A stretch of 5,904 nt of DNA, taken from assembly GCA_945971755.1 (NCBI GenBank), contig CAMFPJ010000089.1:1-5904 (forward strand), written 5' to 3'. A model generated the notes under the pieces. The model was not told the DNA's origin, ran no database searches, and worked only from the letters and a program-made list of their open reading frames with translations. This DNA comes from an uncultured Clostridia bacterium (lineage in GTDB: Bacteria; Bacillota; Clostridia; Oscillospirales; Acutalibacteraceae). The stretch's first letter is position 1; every line of letters starts with the position of its first letter. The position numbers were made by a program, and so were the translations under genes. Below, in pieces: positions 1-5,832 of this stretch.

Positions 1-1807
1 ATCTTGTCGTTAAAAGAATTGCATAGTCAACGGTAGCGCCAAGCTGAACACAGTTAACGACTGTGGGGTCAATAAACGACATTTGTGTTCCGAAAATCTT
101 TGATGTTATAACCGAAGCGCCAATGTTAAGCCAAATGGCAAGTTCGATTGAAAGAACCAAAATAACCGGAATGCTTGCAGACTTAAATACAAGTGCTATC
201 AGAATGAAAATTGCACCTATTGAAACAATGCCCGTAACTGTAAAGTCATGGCTTGTTGTAACAACCATATCTCTTGAAATTGCGCCCTCACCTGTTATAA
301 TGGCGTTTTTATCATAAGCTTTGACTATGCTCTCTATTTTGCCGACCTGCTCGTTCAATTCATCGGTTGCTGATGAATATTTAGAGTTTACCATCATAAG
401 CTGTTTGCCGTCCGCCTTACAAATTGCAAGTATTTCATCCGGCACTATTTGGCTTGGAACGGCAGGGCCGAAAATTGAGCCGTAAGAAATGATTGACGTT
501 ACGCCTTCAATGTCACCGATTGCATCTTCCATTTGCATTATCTCTCCGGCTGCCAGATTATCATCAAAAATAATAAACTGTGAAGATGCCATTCCAAAGT
601 CTTGCTTCAAAGCATTAAGTCCTCTGACAGAAACAAGATTTTGAGGAAGTGCTTTATCCATACTGTAATAAAGCTCCGCTTTGCTTTGTACCAAATAAGC
701 CGGAATAAGCAAAATCACAAAAATTATTGCGAAAACTTTTTTATGCTTAAATACCCATTCGTTAAGTTTTGAGAAGTCCGGCATAAGTGAGCGGTGTTTG
801 AATTTATCAATATATTTCTCTGTGAGAAGAACAATTGCAGGTAAAATCGTAATAACGGCTACAATGCCCCACACAACGCCCTTAACCATAACAAAGCCGA
901 TGTCAAAGCCCATTGTAAACTGCATAAACATAAGCGCCGCAAATCCGAACACGGTAGTAAGAGAACTGCCTGTAAGCGCCGCTATCGACTTGACAATCGC
1001 ACTTGTCATTGCCTCTTTGTTATCACTGTATACTAACTTTTCATCATAATATCTGTCCACAAGAAAGATTGAATAATCCATAGTAACGCCCAACTGCAAA
1101 ATAGCTGCCAAGGTCTGTGTTACAAATGAGATTTGCCCCATAAATATATTGGAGCCCATATTGTAAATTATTGCAAGTCCAAGCGTAAACATTACAACAA
1201 CCGGTAGGCACCAAGAATCTGTCATTAAAAGCATTGCAATAAATGCAAGGGCTACTGCAAATGCAACATAAAGCGGAGCTTGCTTTAAGCACATTGCACG
1301 AATATCTTCCGTAATAGCGGATAAACCGCTGATAAGCACCTTTTCATTCGTTAACTTTTTAATGCTTGTAATTGCATCAAGCGTTTTTTCAGATGAACCG
1401 GGTTCACTATACTGCACCAGCATCATTGTAGCGGTTTCATCTTTACTGTACAAAATGTCTTTGATAACATCGGGTAAAATGTCAACGGGGACGGAAATAT
1501 CTAAAGCATCATCAATCCACAAAACAGTTTTAACGCCGTCTATTTTTTCTATTTCAGATTTAAGTTCCTGCGTGTATCTGGCAGGCATATCTTCAACGAC
1601 CACCATAGACATTCCCGCAAGACCGAAAGTTTCATCAAGCATTTGCTCGCCTTTAACAGATTCAAGATTATCCGGAAGATATGACATAATATCATAATTT
1701 ACCTTTGTAAAAATGAATCCAAATAAAGACGGAATAACAAGAAGAAGTGCTATAAGCACAACTGTTTTGGGATGCTTCGTTTCCCATAATGCTAATTTTT
1801 TAATCAT
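1..1807 (-). CDS. MMPL/RND-superfamily membrane exporter, C-terminus cut off by the window edge
   Basis: I translated this frame by hand: it is open from the ATG at 1807 to the left edge, giving 602 residues with no stop. The layout is that of the MMPL branch of the RND superfamily. There is one membrane segment near residues 14-34, an extracytoplasmic domain to about 175, a block of five segments (about 177-328), segment 7 (355-374), a second outer domain, then segments starting near 525, 546 and 582. The diagnostic motif occurs twice: GVTMDYSIFLVDRY at 240-253 and LGATVDYAILLTTR at 589-602. In MmpL3 the equivalent Asp-Tyr pairs form the proton relay; here they would be D244-Y245 and D594-Y595. 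The missing part should be about two more membrane segments. Such proteins export lipids, peptides or drugs by proton exchange; the substrate cannot be read from sequence. It is translationally coupled to the TetR gene upstream (8-base overlap), which suggests repressor-controlled efflux. Confidence 0.92.
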   Translation of the reverse strand, partial: MIKKLALWETKHPKTVVLIALLLVIPSLFGFIFTKVNYDIMSYLPDNLESVKGEQMLDETFGLAGMSMVVVEDMPARYTQELKSEIEKIDGVKTVLWIDDALDISVPVDILPDVIKDILYSKDETATMMLVQYSEPGSSEKTLDAITSIKKLTNEKVLISGLSAITEDIRAMCLKQAPLYVAFAVALAFIAMLLMTDSWCLPVVVMFTLGLAIIYNMGSNIFMGQISFVTQTLAAILQLGVTMDYSIFLVDRYYDEKLVYSDNKEAMTSAIVKSIAALTGSSLTTVFGFAALMFMQFTMGFDIGFVMVKGVVWGIVAVITILPAIVLLTEKYIDKFKHRSLMPDFSKLNEWVFKHKKVFAIIFVILLIPAYLVQSKAELYYSMDKALPQNLVSVRGLNALKQDFGMASSQFIIFDDNLAAGEIMQMEDAIGDIEGVTSIISYGSIFGPAVPSQIVPDEILAICKADGKQLMMVNSKYSSATDELNEQVGKIESIVKAYDKNAIITGEGAISRDMVVTTSHDFTVTGIVSIGAIFILIALVFKSASIPVILVLSIELAIWLNIGASVITSKIFGTQMSFIDPTVVNCVQLGATVDYAILLTTR

Positions 1808-2417
1808 AATCTAACCTCTCAGTTAATTTTGCTCCGCGAATGCAGTGAGTAACCATTTCAAACAGATGAAGTTTTACCTTACTGAGACTATACGGATGCT
1901 CACGTAAAATTGCATTGCAACAAGATGAAATCACCATTTCTATATAAAGGTAAAGCTTTACCGTTACCATTTCTTCACTGAATCCGCTTTCTATTAAATA
2001 TGACCTTATCTCATCATAAAGGTCATAAAGAGGACCTTCTGTCGTTTCTACCAACGCATTTACGCAAACATTTACGTTTTTGTCAATAAGAAGTGTCAGC
2101 GTTTTGTTTGTTTCGAGAAATTCACAAAGATAATTAAGGTATGACTTCAAATATTCTTCAAATTCGTCATAGGATGCAATTTTTCTTCGTCGGAAAGATA
2201 CCGTACCCATAAACTTAGTGGCCTTATCAAGAATAAGTTTGGAAATTAAATCGTGCTTATCGTGAAAATAGAGATAAAACGTACCCTTGGCAACTCCGGC
2301 GCTTTTTACAATTTCGTCTATGGAAACTAAATGTGTACCGCGTTTTTCAAAAAGTTCAAAGGCTGAGTCAATCAATCGGTTGTACTTTTCGTTTTTTTTC
2401 TTTGCAACCTTGTCCAC
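1800..2417 (-). CDS. TetR/AcrR-family transcriptional repressor, GTG start
   Basis: This is a 205-residue protein, a normal length for TetR regulators. The N-terminal DNA-binding domain spans about residues 9-55, with the helix-turn-helix at about 31-51. It carries the family hallmark GVAKGTFYLYF (41-51) followed by DKHDLI. The rest is the helical ligand-binding and dimer domain, whose ligand is unknown. I chose the GTG at 2417 rather than the upstream in-frame ATG at 2471. The GTG follows AAGAGGTGAT at the proper spacing, whereas the ATG lies upstream of the predicted transcription start, in the -35/-10 spacer. The first residues (MDKVAKKKNEKYNRL) also read like a typical TetR N-terminus. 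The stop overlaps the exporter start in ATGATTAA, so both form one operon. By analogy with AcrR/QacR-type systems it probably represses itself and the exporter until a substrate binds. Confidence 0.9.
   Translation of the reverse strand: MDKVAKKKNEKYNRLIDSAFELFEKRGTHLVSIDEIVKSAGVAKGTFYLYFHDKHDLISKLILDKATKFMGTVSFRRRKIASYDEFEEYLKSYLNYLCEFLETNKTLTLLIDKNVNVCVNALVETTEGPLYDLYDEIRSYLIESGFSEEMVTVKLYLYIEMVISSCCNAILREHPYSLSKVKLHLFEMVTHCIRGAKLTERLDYD
1813..1820 (-). promoter_or_regulatory. Ribosome binding site of the MMPL gene
   Basis: On the minus strand GAGAGGTT lies five bases before the ATG at 1807. It sits inside the last codons of the tetR gene, so the exporter has its own Shine-Dalgarno despite the overlap. 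This supports the start at 1807 and translational coupling. Confidence 0.7.
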
Positions 2418-2420
2418 CCA

Positions 2421-2429
2421 ATCACCTCT
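2421..2429 (-). promoter_or_regulatory. Ribosome binding site deciding the TetR GTG start
   Basis: Minus-strand AGAGGTGAT is nearly fully complementary to the 16S rRNA 3' end and ends three bases before the GTG at 2417. No comparable site precedes the ATG at 2471, so this site fixes the start. Confidence 0.75.
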
Positions 2430-2450
2430 TTTGAAAATTTTATAATATGA

Positions 2451-2478
2451 ATTATACCACAAAATGACCAATAGTCAA
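2451..2478 (-). promoter_or_regulatory. Sigma-A promoter of the tetR-MMPL operon
   Basis: On the minus strand the -35 box TTGACT (2473-2478, five of six consensus bases) and the -10 box TATAAT (2451-2456, perfect) are separated by 16 bases. A TGG just before the -10 makes it an extended -10. The expected transcription start is near 2444, giving a leader of roughly 27 bases before the GTG. The -35 box and spacer overlap the candidate repressor site at 2465-2477. Confidence 0.8.
2465..2477. promoter_or_regulatory. Candidate TetR autoregulatory operator
   Basis: TGACCAATAGTCA on the plus strand is a 13-base imperfect palindrome: arms TGAC/GTCA, with one further matching inner pair and one mismatched pair. 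It covers four bases of the -35 box and part of the spacer of the tetR promoter, where a bound dimer would block RNA polymerase. TetR-family operators are typically short palindromes of this sort placed over their own promoter. Assignment to this TetR is inferred from position and symmetry only. Confidence 0.5.
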
Positions 2479-2557
2479 TATTTATGTTCAAAATTCACAA
2501 TTTATTCATAAGGTGTGCTTTCCGTGGTCAAAAATCTAAAAGAATTACTATAAAAAC

Positions 2558-2587
2558 TTTACAAAACGCTATATATTGTGGTAAAAT
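2558..2587 (+). promoter_or_regulatory. Promoter of nrdR
   Basis: TTTACA (2558-2563, five of six) and TAAAAT (2582-2587, five of six) are separated by 18 bases. TGG directly before the -10 gives an extended -10 element. Transcription would begin near 2594, about 24 bases before the nrdR ATG. The spacer holds the NrdR-box match at 2566-2581. Confidence 0.65.
2566..2581. promoter_or_regulatory. NrdR box in the nrdR promoter
   Basis: ACGCTATATATTGTGG matches the known NrdR-box consensus (ACAC-W-ATATAT-W-GTGT, 16 bases) at all but two positions, one in each outer arm. It lies exactly between the -35 and -10 boxes, where binding should shut off the promoter. NrdR boxes usually occur as tandem pairs upstream of ribonucleotide reductase genes. 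Finding one before nrdR itself points to negative autoregulation. Confidence 0.65.
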
Positions 2588-2596
2588 GTTACAATC

Positions 2597-2612
2597 AAAT
2601 AATTGGATGTGA
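2597..2612. promoter_or_regulatory. Possible weak second NrdR box
   Basis: This stretch starts 31 bases after the first box, the usual start-to-start spacing of paired NrdR boxes, and matches about 9 of 16 consensus positions, mainly in the GTG half. It also overlaps the Shine-Dalgarno of nrdR, which could by itself explain the GTG match. It is recorded because of the spacing and may be chance. Confidence 0.2.
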
Positions 2613-2613
2613 T
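2605..2613 (+). promoter_or_regulatory. Ribosome binding site of nrdR
   Basis: GGATGTGAT differs from the ideal GGAGGTGAT at one base and stands four bases before the ATG at 2618. An in-frame TTG at 2603 overlaps this site and cannot use it, so the ATG at 2618 is the start. Confidence 0.65.
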
Positions 2614-2617
2614 TTTT

Positions 2618-3073
2618 ATGAAATGTCCGTTTTGCGGATACGAAGAAAGCAAAGTCATTGATTCCCGCCCCACAGATGAGGGCGAAAGAATACGCCGACG
2701 CAGAGAATGTATTAACTGTGCCAAAAGATTTACAACCTATGAAATAATTGAAAGCGTTCCTATTCTTGTTGTTAAAAAAGACAAGTCAAGAGAGGCATTT
2801 GACCGTGACAAGCTTATTCGCGGTATGGTTCGTGCTTGCGAAAAACGTCACGTTTCAATGGATACAATCGAAAACGCGGTTAACGAGATCGAAGTTTCTC
2901 TTCAAAACTCCCTTGACCGTGAAGTTTCAAGCGTAAGAATCGGTGAACTTGTTATGGAAAAACTTAAAGAAATTGACGAAGTTGCTTACGTTCGTTTTGC
3001 CTCTGTTTACAAGCACTTTAAGGATGTTAACGCATTTATGGACGAGCTTTCGTCTTTCCTTGAGCAGAAATAA
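2618..3073 (+). CDS. nrdR: Transcriptional repressor NrdR of ribonucleotide reductase genes
   Basis: This is a 151-residue cytoplasmic protein, the family's usual length. It begins with the conserved MKCPFCG. Residues 1-42 form the zinc ribbon, with metal ligands C3, C6, C31 and C34 and the family signature DSRP near 15-18, followed by the basic run RIRRRR and RFTTYE. Residues from about 49 to 139 form the ATP-cone: [16 protein letters not shown], then the [29 protein letters not shown] region. In this family the ATP-cone senses ATP/dATP, and the dATP-loaded form binds NrdR boxes to repress nrd genes. The gene is divergent from tetR, and a box in its own promoter suggests autoregulation. No ribonucleotide reductase gene is in the window. 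In many Clostridia nrdR sits near ftsZ or sporulation sigma genes; here its neighbours are unrelated. The assignment is essentially certain. Confidence 0.97.
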   Translation: MKCPFCGYEESKVIDSRPTDEGERIRRRRECINCAKRFTTYEIIESVPILVVKKDKSREAFDRDKLIRGMVRACEKRHVSMDTIENAVNEIEVSLQNSLDREVSSVRIGELVMEKLKEIDEVAYVRFASVYKHFKDVNAFMDELSSFLEQK

Positions 3074-3086
3074 TATCACACATATT

Positions 3087-3093
3087 GGAGTGA
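3087..3093 (+). promoter_or_regulatory. Ribosome binding site of the transglutaminase-dockerin gene
   Basis: GGAGTGA, with its GGAG core eight bases before the ATG at 3099, sits in the 25-base gap after nrdR. It selects this ATG over the longer open frame starting at 2943, whose first 52 codons only overlap nrdR in another frame and lack a signal peptide. Confidence 0.75.
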
Positions 3094-3098
3094 AAACT

Positions 3099-4538
3099 AT
3101 GAAAAGAATCGTTTGTGTTTTTTTGTGTGTATTACTACTTATCTCAAATTTGGCACTTTTAGCATCTGCAGTTGAAATAAAAACTCCCATTGAACCAATT
3201 TTTGTAGAAGCTTTAAGTTACCCTGATGATAAGACTGTATTCATTGATAAAACGAATGAACAAATTCAGTTTTATTCCAATCCCAACGGCACCTGGCTTT
3301 TTTACGATGCCCTTTCAACAGATGCAAAAGCAGTCTATAACACAATCGTTGAGCAAAAGGCAGGTCTTAACACAAAGGGTGAAATTAATATTGTTATTCC
3401 GACTTCTGCAGATTACGGTTTAGCTATTCAAGCGGCACTTACCGCGGTAATTGATGATTACCCTGAGTTTTTCTGGATTGGCGGTTACGGTACCAAAAGT
3501 TATGTATCCGGCGGCAACTATGTTCTTACTGTTACTCTCGATCTGGATACAGGCAGTTACGCTGACTGGGACGTTGTTAAAGATTGTTACAATAGGCTTT
3601 TAGCTGCTGTTGACAATTTTGAGGTTGAGGGCAACAATAGATACGAAAAAGTAAAATCAATTCACGACCAAATCTGCAATATGACAACCTATAATGGTGG
3701 TCCAATGTCCCACCAGCCAACAGGCGTGTTCTTAAATGGTGTTGCCGTTTGTGAGGGTTATGCTGAAGCAATGAAATTAGTTTGTGACAGAGAGAATATA
3801 CCTTGTATCAATGTTGTAGGAACAGGTAACGGCGGCGCTCACCAATGGAACTATATCCAAATGGAAGACGGAAAATGGTACGGTCTTGACGCAACATGGG
3901 ATGATCAGGGTAGTAACATTTATTATGATTACTTCCTTGTTGGTAGTGAGTCATTAACTTCTGAAAATTTATATAGAAGAAAATTTGGCGATGGCACAAA
4001 TAATGCAGAAACTGGTGGCGACCATATAAATTCCGGTACGCACTTTCAAAATGCACAATATGCATTGACTTATCCTACCATTGCTACTAAATCATATACT
4101 GGTGTGTTGCCTTTCTTCAATTCTGTTGCATCTTTTGATAATTCAAAAGGCTTTATGTTTATTACTAAGGATGCTATTCTTAAAGAACAGTTAATGAAAA
4201 CCTACATTCGCACTTGGCAAGATGACAAGTATATTTATACTAGCGATTATACTTCTTGTGCACCTTTAGATAATGAAGTAACTATTTCTGGTACAACAAC
4301 TGGTGGTACAGTTAATATTACAAGCCCTGTTTTAAGAACTTACACAGTTGTACGCTATGGTGATGTTAACAAAGACAATGCAGTTAACGCTACTGACTGC
4401 AATGCAGTTCGCAGTATTGCAATGCACCAGACCGCAAGTTATCAGAATAAAGCACAGTTCGCGGCAGCTGATATGAACGGTGACGGTGTAATTGACGCAT
4501 TTGATGCAATTGCACTTGATGTTCAGGTTAACGGATAA
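3099..4538 (+). CDS. Secreted transglutaminase-like protein with C-terminal dockerin
   Basis: This is a 479-residue exported protein. Residues 1-24 form a signal peptide (KR, a hydrophobic core, LLASA before V25, likely cut after A24). Residues about 60-180 are an N-terminal region with DDYPEFFWIGGY at 119-130, which I recall from other clostridial proteins of this type. The transglutaminase-like core follows: C218 in GVAVCEGYAEA, H248 in GGAHQW, D264 in WYGLDATWDD, a complete Cys-His-Asp triad. Such folds act as protein cross-linkers, amidases or proteases; which applies here is unknown. After a linker and a beta-rich stretch, residues about 420-479 form a dockerin with two calcium loops, D422-V-N-K-D426...N430..D433 and D458-M-N-G-D462...D466..D469. 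Dockerins bind cohesins, so it is probably displayed on a scaffold or the cell surface; no cohesin gene is nearby. With only 25 bases after nrdR and no evident promoter, it is probably co-transcribed. Confidence 0.88.
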   Translation: MKRIVCVFLCVLLLISNLALLASAVEIKTPIEPIFVEALSYPDDKTVFIDKTNEQIQFYSNPNGTWLFYDALSTDAKAVYNTIVEQKAGLNTKGEINIVIPTSADYGLAIQAALTAVIDDYPEFFWIGGYGTKSYVSGGNYVLTVTLDLDTGSYADWDVVKDCYNRLLAAVDNFEVEGNNRYEKVKSIHDQICNMTTYNGGPMSHQPTGVFLNGVAVCEGYAEAMKLVCDRENIPCINVVGTGNGGAHQWNYIQMEDGKWYGLDATWDDQGSNIYYDYFLVGSESLTSENLYRRKFGDGTNNAETGGDHINSGTHFQNAQYALTYPTIATKSYTGVLPFFNSVASFDNSKGFMFITKDAILKEQLMKTYIRTWQDDKYIYTSDYTSCAPLDNEVTISGTTTGGTVNITSPVLRTYTVVRYGDVNKDNAVNATDCNAVRSIAMHQTASYQNKAQFAAADMNGDGVIDAFDAIALDVQVNG

Positions 4539-4558
4539 TAAAATTAACAAACAAAAAA

Positions 4559-4587
4559 GTCCCCACTTGAAGTTTTCAAGTGGGGAT
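4559..4587. terminator. Bidirectional terminator between converging genes
   Basis: CCCCACTTGAA (4561-4571) and TTCAAGTGGGG (4575-4585) form a perfect 11-bp stem around GTT, extended by a T-A pair and a G-T pair. On the minus strand the stem is followed shortly by a T6 run (the A-run at 4553-4558), a strong intrinsic terminator for the dehydrogenase transcript. On the plus strand the tail ATTATTATT is weaker but adequate for the dockerin gene, which ends 20 bases before. Confidence 0.88.
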
Positions 4588-4601
4588 TATTATTGCTTAA
4601 A

Positions 4602-5609
4602 TCAGTCGATTTCTGAAAGTTTAACGGGTCTGCCCTCATTTGCTGATTTCTCGGCGGCAAGAGCAATTTTAACCGACTGCATACCTGCGTGAATACCAAC
4701 CGGAGTTTCAGTATTGTTGATAATAGCATCACAGAATTCTCTAACTTCCTGTGAGAAGCTTTCCATATATCTTTCAAGGAAGAAATAGAGTGGTTTCTCG
4801 CCTGTTACACCGTCAACTGTTGAAAGAACAGCTGATGAAAGTGTATCATTTGATGTTGCAACCATACCCTTTGAGCCGAAGAGCTCTGCTCTCTGGTCAT
4901 AGCCATACATAGCCTGACGAGAGTTATCGATAACTGCAAGAGCACCGTTTGCCATCTTCATTGAAATAATTGCGGTGTCGAAATCGCCGTATTCACGAAT
5001 TCCGGGGTTAATGAGAGCATCAGCGTAAACATAAAGCTCTTCAACATCGCTGTTTGTAAGGAAGCAAGCCATATCGAAATCATGAATTGTCATATCAAGG
5101 AAAATGCTTGCTGCACAGTAGCCCACGGGAGGAGCCTGCGGGTCACGGGATGTGATTTTAAGAATCTGTGCATCACCGATTTTACCCTCATCGTAAGCCT
5201 TGCGGATTGCGGCAAAGTTGTGATCAAAACGGCGGTTAAAACCAACCTGGAATTTTACTTCAGGGTGTGCTTTAAGAGCTTCTGCGATTTCCTTAATTTT
5301 GTCTGTTGTGTTTGCAAGGGGCTTTTCGCAGAAAACGTGTTTGCCTGCCTCAATAGCTTCTATTGAAATGGGAGCGTGTGTATCTGTTGATGAGCAAACA
5401 AGAACAGCGTCAATCTCAGGGTCGTTGATGATTTCTTTGTAATCTTTATAAATCTTTTCAACGCCGAATTCTTTAATGAAACTTTCTGTCTCATCATTCA
5501 TAAACGGGTCTGCCATTGCTACAACAGTAGCATTTTTTACATGGTATGAAATTGACTCGAGGTGCACCTTACCGATACGACCTGCACCAATAATACCTAC
5601 TTTTACCAT
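4602..5609 (-). CDS. iolG: Gfo/Idh/MocA dehydrogenase, probable inositol 2-dehydrogenase
   Basis: This is a 335-residue cytoplasmic enzyme, within the family's usual 330-345. The N-terminal Rossmann fold shows VGIIGAGRIGKVH (4-16, GxGxxG at 8-13) and an acidic residue D34 after strand two, which favours NAD over NADP. CEKPL (94-98) supplies K96. The C-terminal domain has FLDMTIHDFD with D172 and H176. Lys, Asp and His at these positions match the catalytic triad of Bacillus IolG. Segments VGFNRRFD, KITSRDPQAPP, MTIHDFDMA, NSRQAMYGYDQR and FGSKG closely resemble rhizobial IdhA-type inositol dehydrogenases. The expected reaction is myo-inositol to scyllo-inosose with NAD; a scyllo-inositol or related polyol substrate is possible. 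GGAGGTAAT just upstream of the ATG confirms the start. No iolB, C, D or E gene is visible, and the upstream gene is unidentified. It converges with the dockerin gene and shares its terminator. Confidence 0.85.
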   Translation of the reverse strand: MVKVGIIGAGRIGKVHLESISYHVKNATVVAMADPFMNDETESFIKEFGVEKIYKDYKEIINDPEIDAVLVCSSTDTHAPISIEAIEAGKHVFCEKPLANTTDKIKEIAEALKAHPEVKFQVGFNRRFDHNFAAIRKAYDEGKIGDAQILKITSRDPQAPPVGYCAASIFLDMTIHDFDMACFLTNSDVEELYVYADALINPGIREYGDFDTAIISMKMANGALAVIDNSRQAMYGYDQRAELFGSKGMVATSNDTLSSAVLSTVDGVTGEKPLYFFLERYMESFSQEVREFCDAIINNTETPVGIHAGMQSVKIALAAEKSANEGRPVKLSEID

Positions 5610-5612
5610 AGT

Positions 5613-5621
5613 ATTACCTCC
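5613..5621 (-). promoter_or_regulatory. Strong ribosome binding site of the dehydrogenase gene
   Basis: Minus-strand GGAGGTAAT stands three bases before the ATG at 5609, a near-ideal anti-Shine-Dalgarno match. This suggests efficient translation and settles the start. Confidence 0.8.
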
Positions 5622-5637
5622 AATATTTAATATTTTC

Positions 5638-5660
5638 GGGACGATGTGGGCATCGTCCCC
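5638..5660. repeat. Short palindromic repeat (REP-like hairpin) in the dehydrogenase leader
   Basis: GGGACGATG (5638-5646) and CATCGTCCC (5651-5659) are a perfect 9-bp inverted repeat around TGGG, followed by CCTACA. Read on the minus strand it begins TGTAGGGGACGATG. I recall this architecture, TGTAGGGG followed by a GC-rich palindrome, as a dispersed intergenic repeat in Clostridia; copy number here is unchecked. It lies 29 bases before the dehydrogenase start without a T-run after it, so it is not a standard terminator. In RNA it would form a stable stem upstream of the ribosome binding site. Confidence 0.6.
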
Positions 5661-5666
5661 TACATT

Positions 5667-5672
5667 TTTATA
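5667..5672 (-). promoter_or_regulatory. Weak candidate -10 box for the dehydrogenase gene
   Basis: Minus-strand TATAAA lies about 60 bases before the ATG. No convincing -35 is found 16-18 bases upstream, where the sequence is TTTTCTCG. If used, transcription would begin right at the GGGGACG hairpin. The remaining sequence between the two repeats (5673-5729) contains no other promoter I can support. Confidence 0.25.
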
Positions 5673-5729
5673 AAACCTTTTGTGAATTTCGAGAAAAGAT
5701 TTCGTAAGACAAGGCTTGCAAAACCTCTA

Positions 5730-5832
5730 TAATTTTGAGCTATTTTTTTGTTAGGCGAGGCGTGTCAACGAAGCAATATGTGGATATTGCGAGTTGGCAG
5801 AACGAAGCATAACGGAAAAAGAGCCAAAATTA
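5730..5832. repeat. 103-bp long imperfect inverted repeat, MITE-like or structured intergenic element
   Basis: The element opens with TAATTTTG and closes with CAAAATTA, a perfect 8-bp terminal inverted repeat. Inward, the arms match again at GCT, TTTTT, GTTA, GC, TG and CAAC. They end in a perfect 7-bp apical stem, GCAATAT (5773-5779) with ATATTGC (5784-5790), around GTGG. The whole folds as a single interrupted hairpin. It has no coding capacity. On the minus strand it lies directly after the partial upstream gene, whose TAA stop is its first three bases, and before the dehydrogenase leader. It could be a MITE/REP-type repeat, a processing or attenuation hairpin, or both. I recall similar sequences in intergenic regions of gut Clostridia but could not check. 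Confidence 0.65.

Noticed and set aside
63..1697. Several plus-strand and other-frame open frames of about 80-110 codons inside the exporter gene
   Set aside because: They lie opposite or out of frame with a well-conserved MMPL coding sequence, have no recognisable domains and no ribosome binding sites that I can see.
2418..2471. 18-residue N-terminal extension of the TetR protein from the ATG at 2471
   Set aside because: The ATG sits between the -35 and -10 boxes of the promoter, upstream of the expected transcription start; the GTG at 2417 has the ribosome binding site.
2545..2560. Possible NrdR box upstream of the main one
   Set aside because: Only about 10 of 16 positions fit, all on one side, and the 21-base offset is not the usual 31-32 bases; probably AT-rich background.
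2943..3098. 52-codon N-terminal extension of the dockerin protein overlapping nrdR
   Set aside because: It lies in a different frame inside nrdR, lacks a ribosome binding site, and would bury the clear signal peptide beginning at 3099.
5712..5726. Near-palindrome around TTGCAA (AGGCTTGCAAAACCT) as a regulator operator for the dehydrogenase
   Set aside because: Only six of seven arm pairs match, it is far from any good promoter, and it may simply be part of the repeat-rich gap; support is too thin.
5638..5832. CRISPR array or riboswitch in the dehydrogenase upstream gap
   Set aside because: The two palindromic units are different from each other, there is no regular repeat-spacer pattern, and no known riboswitch core or terminator/antiterminator pair with a T-run is visible.
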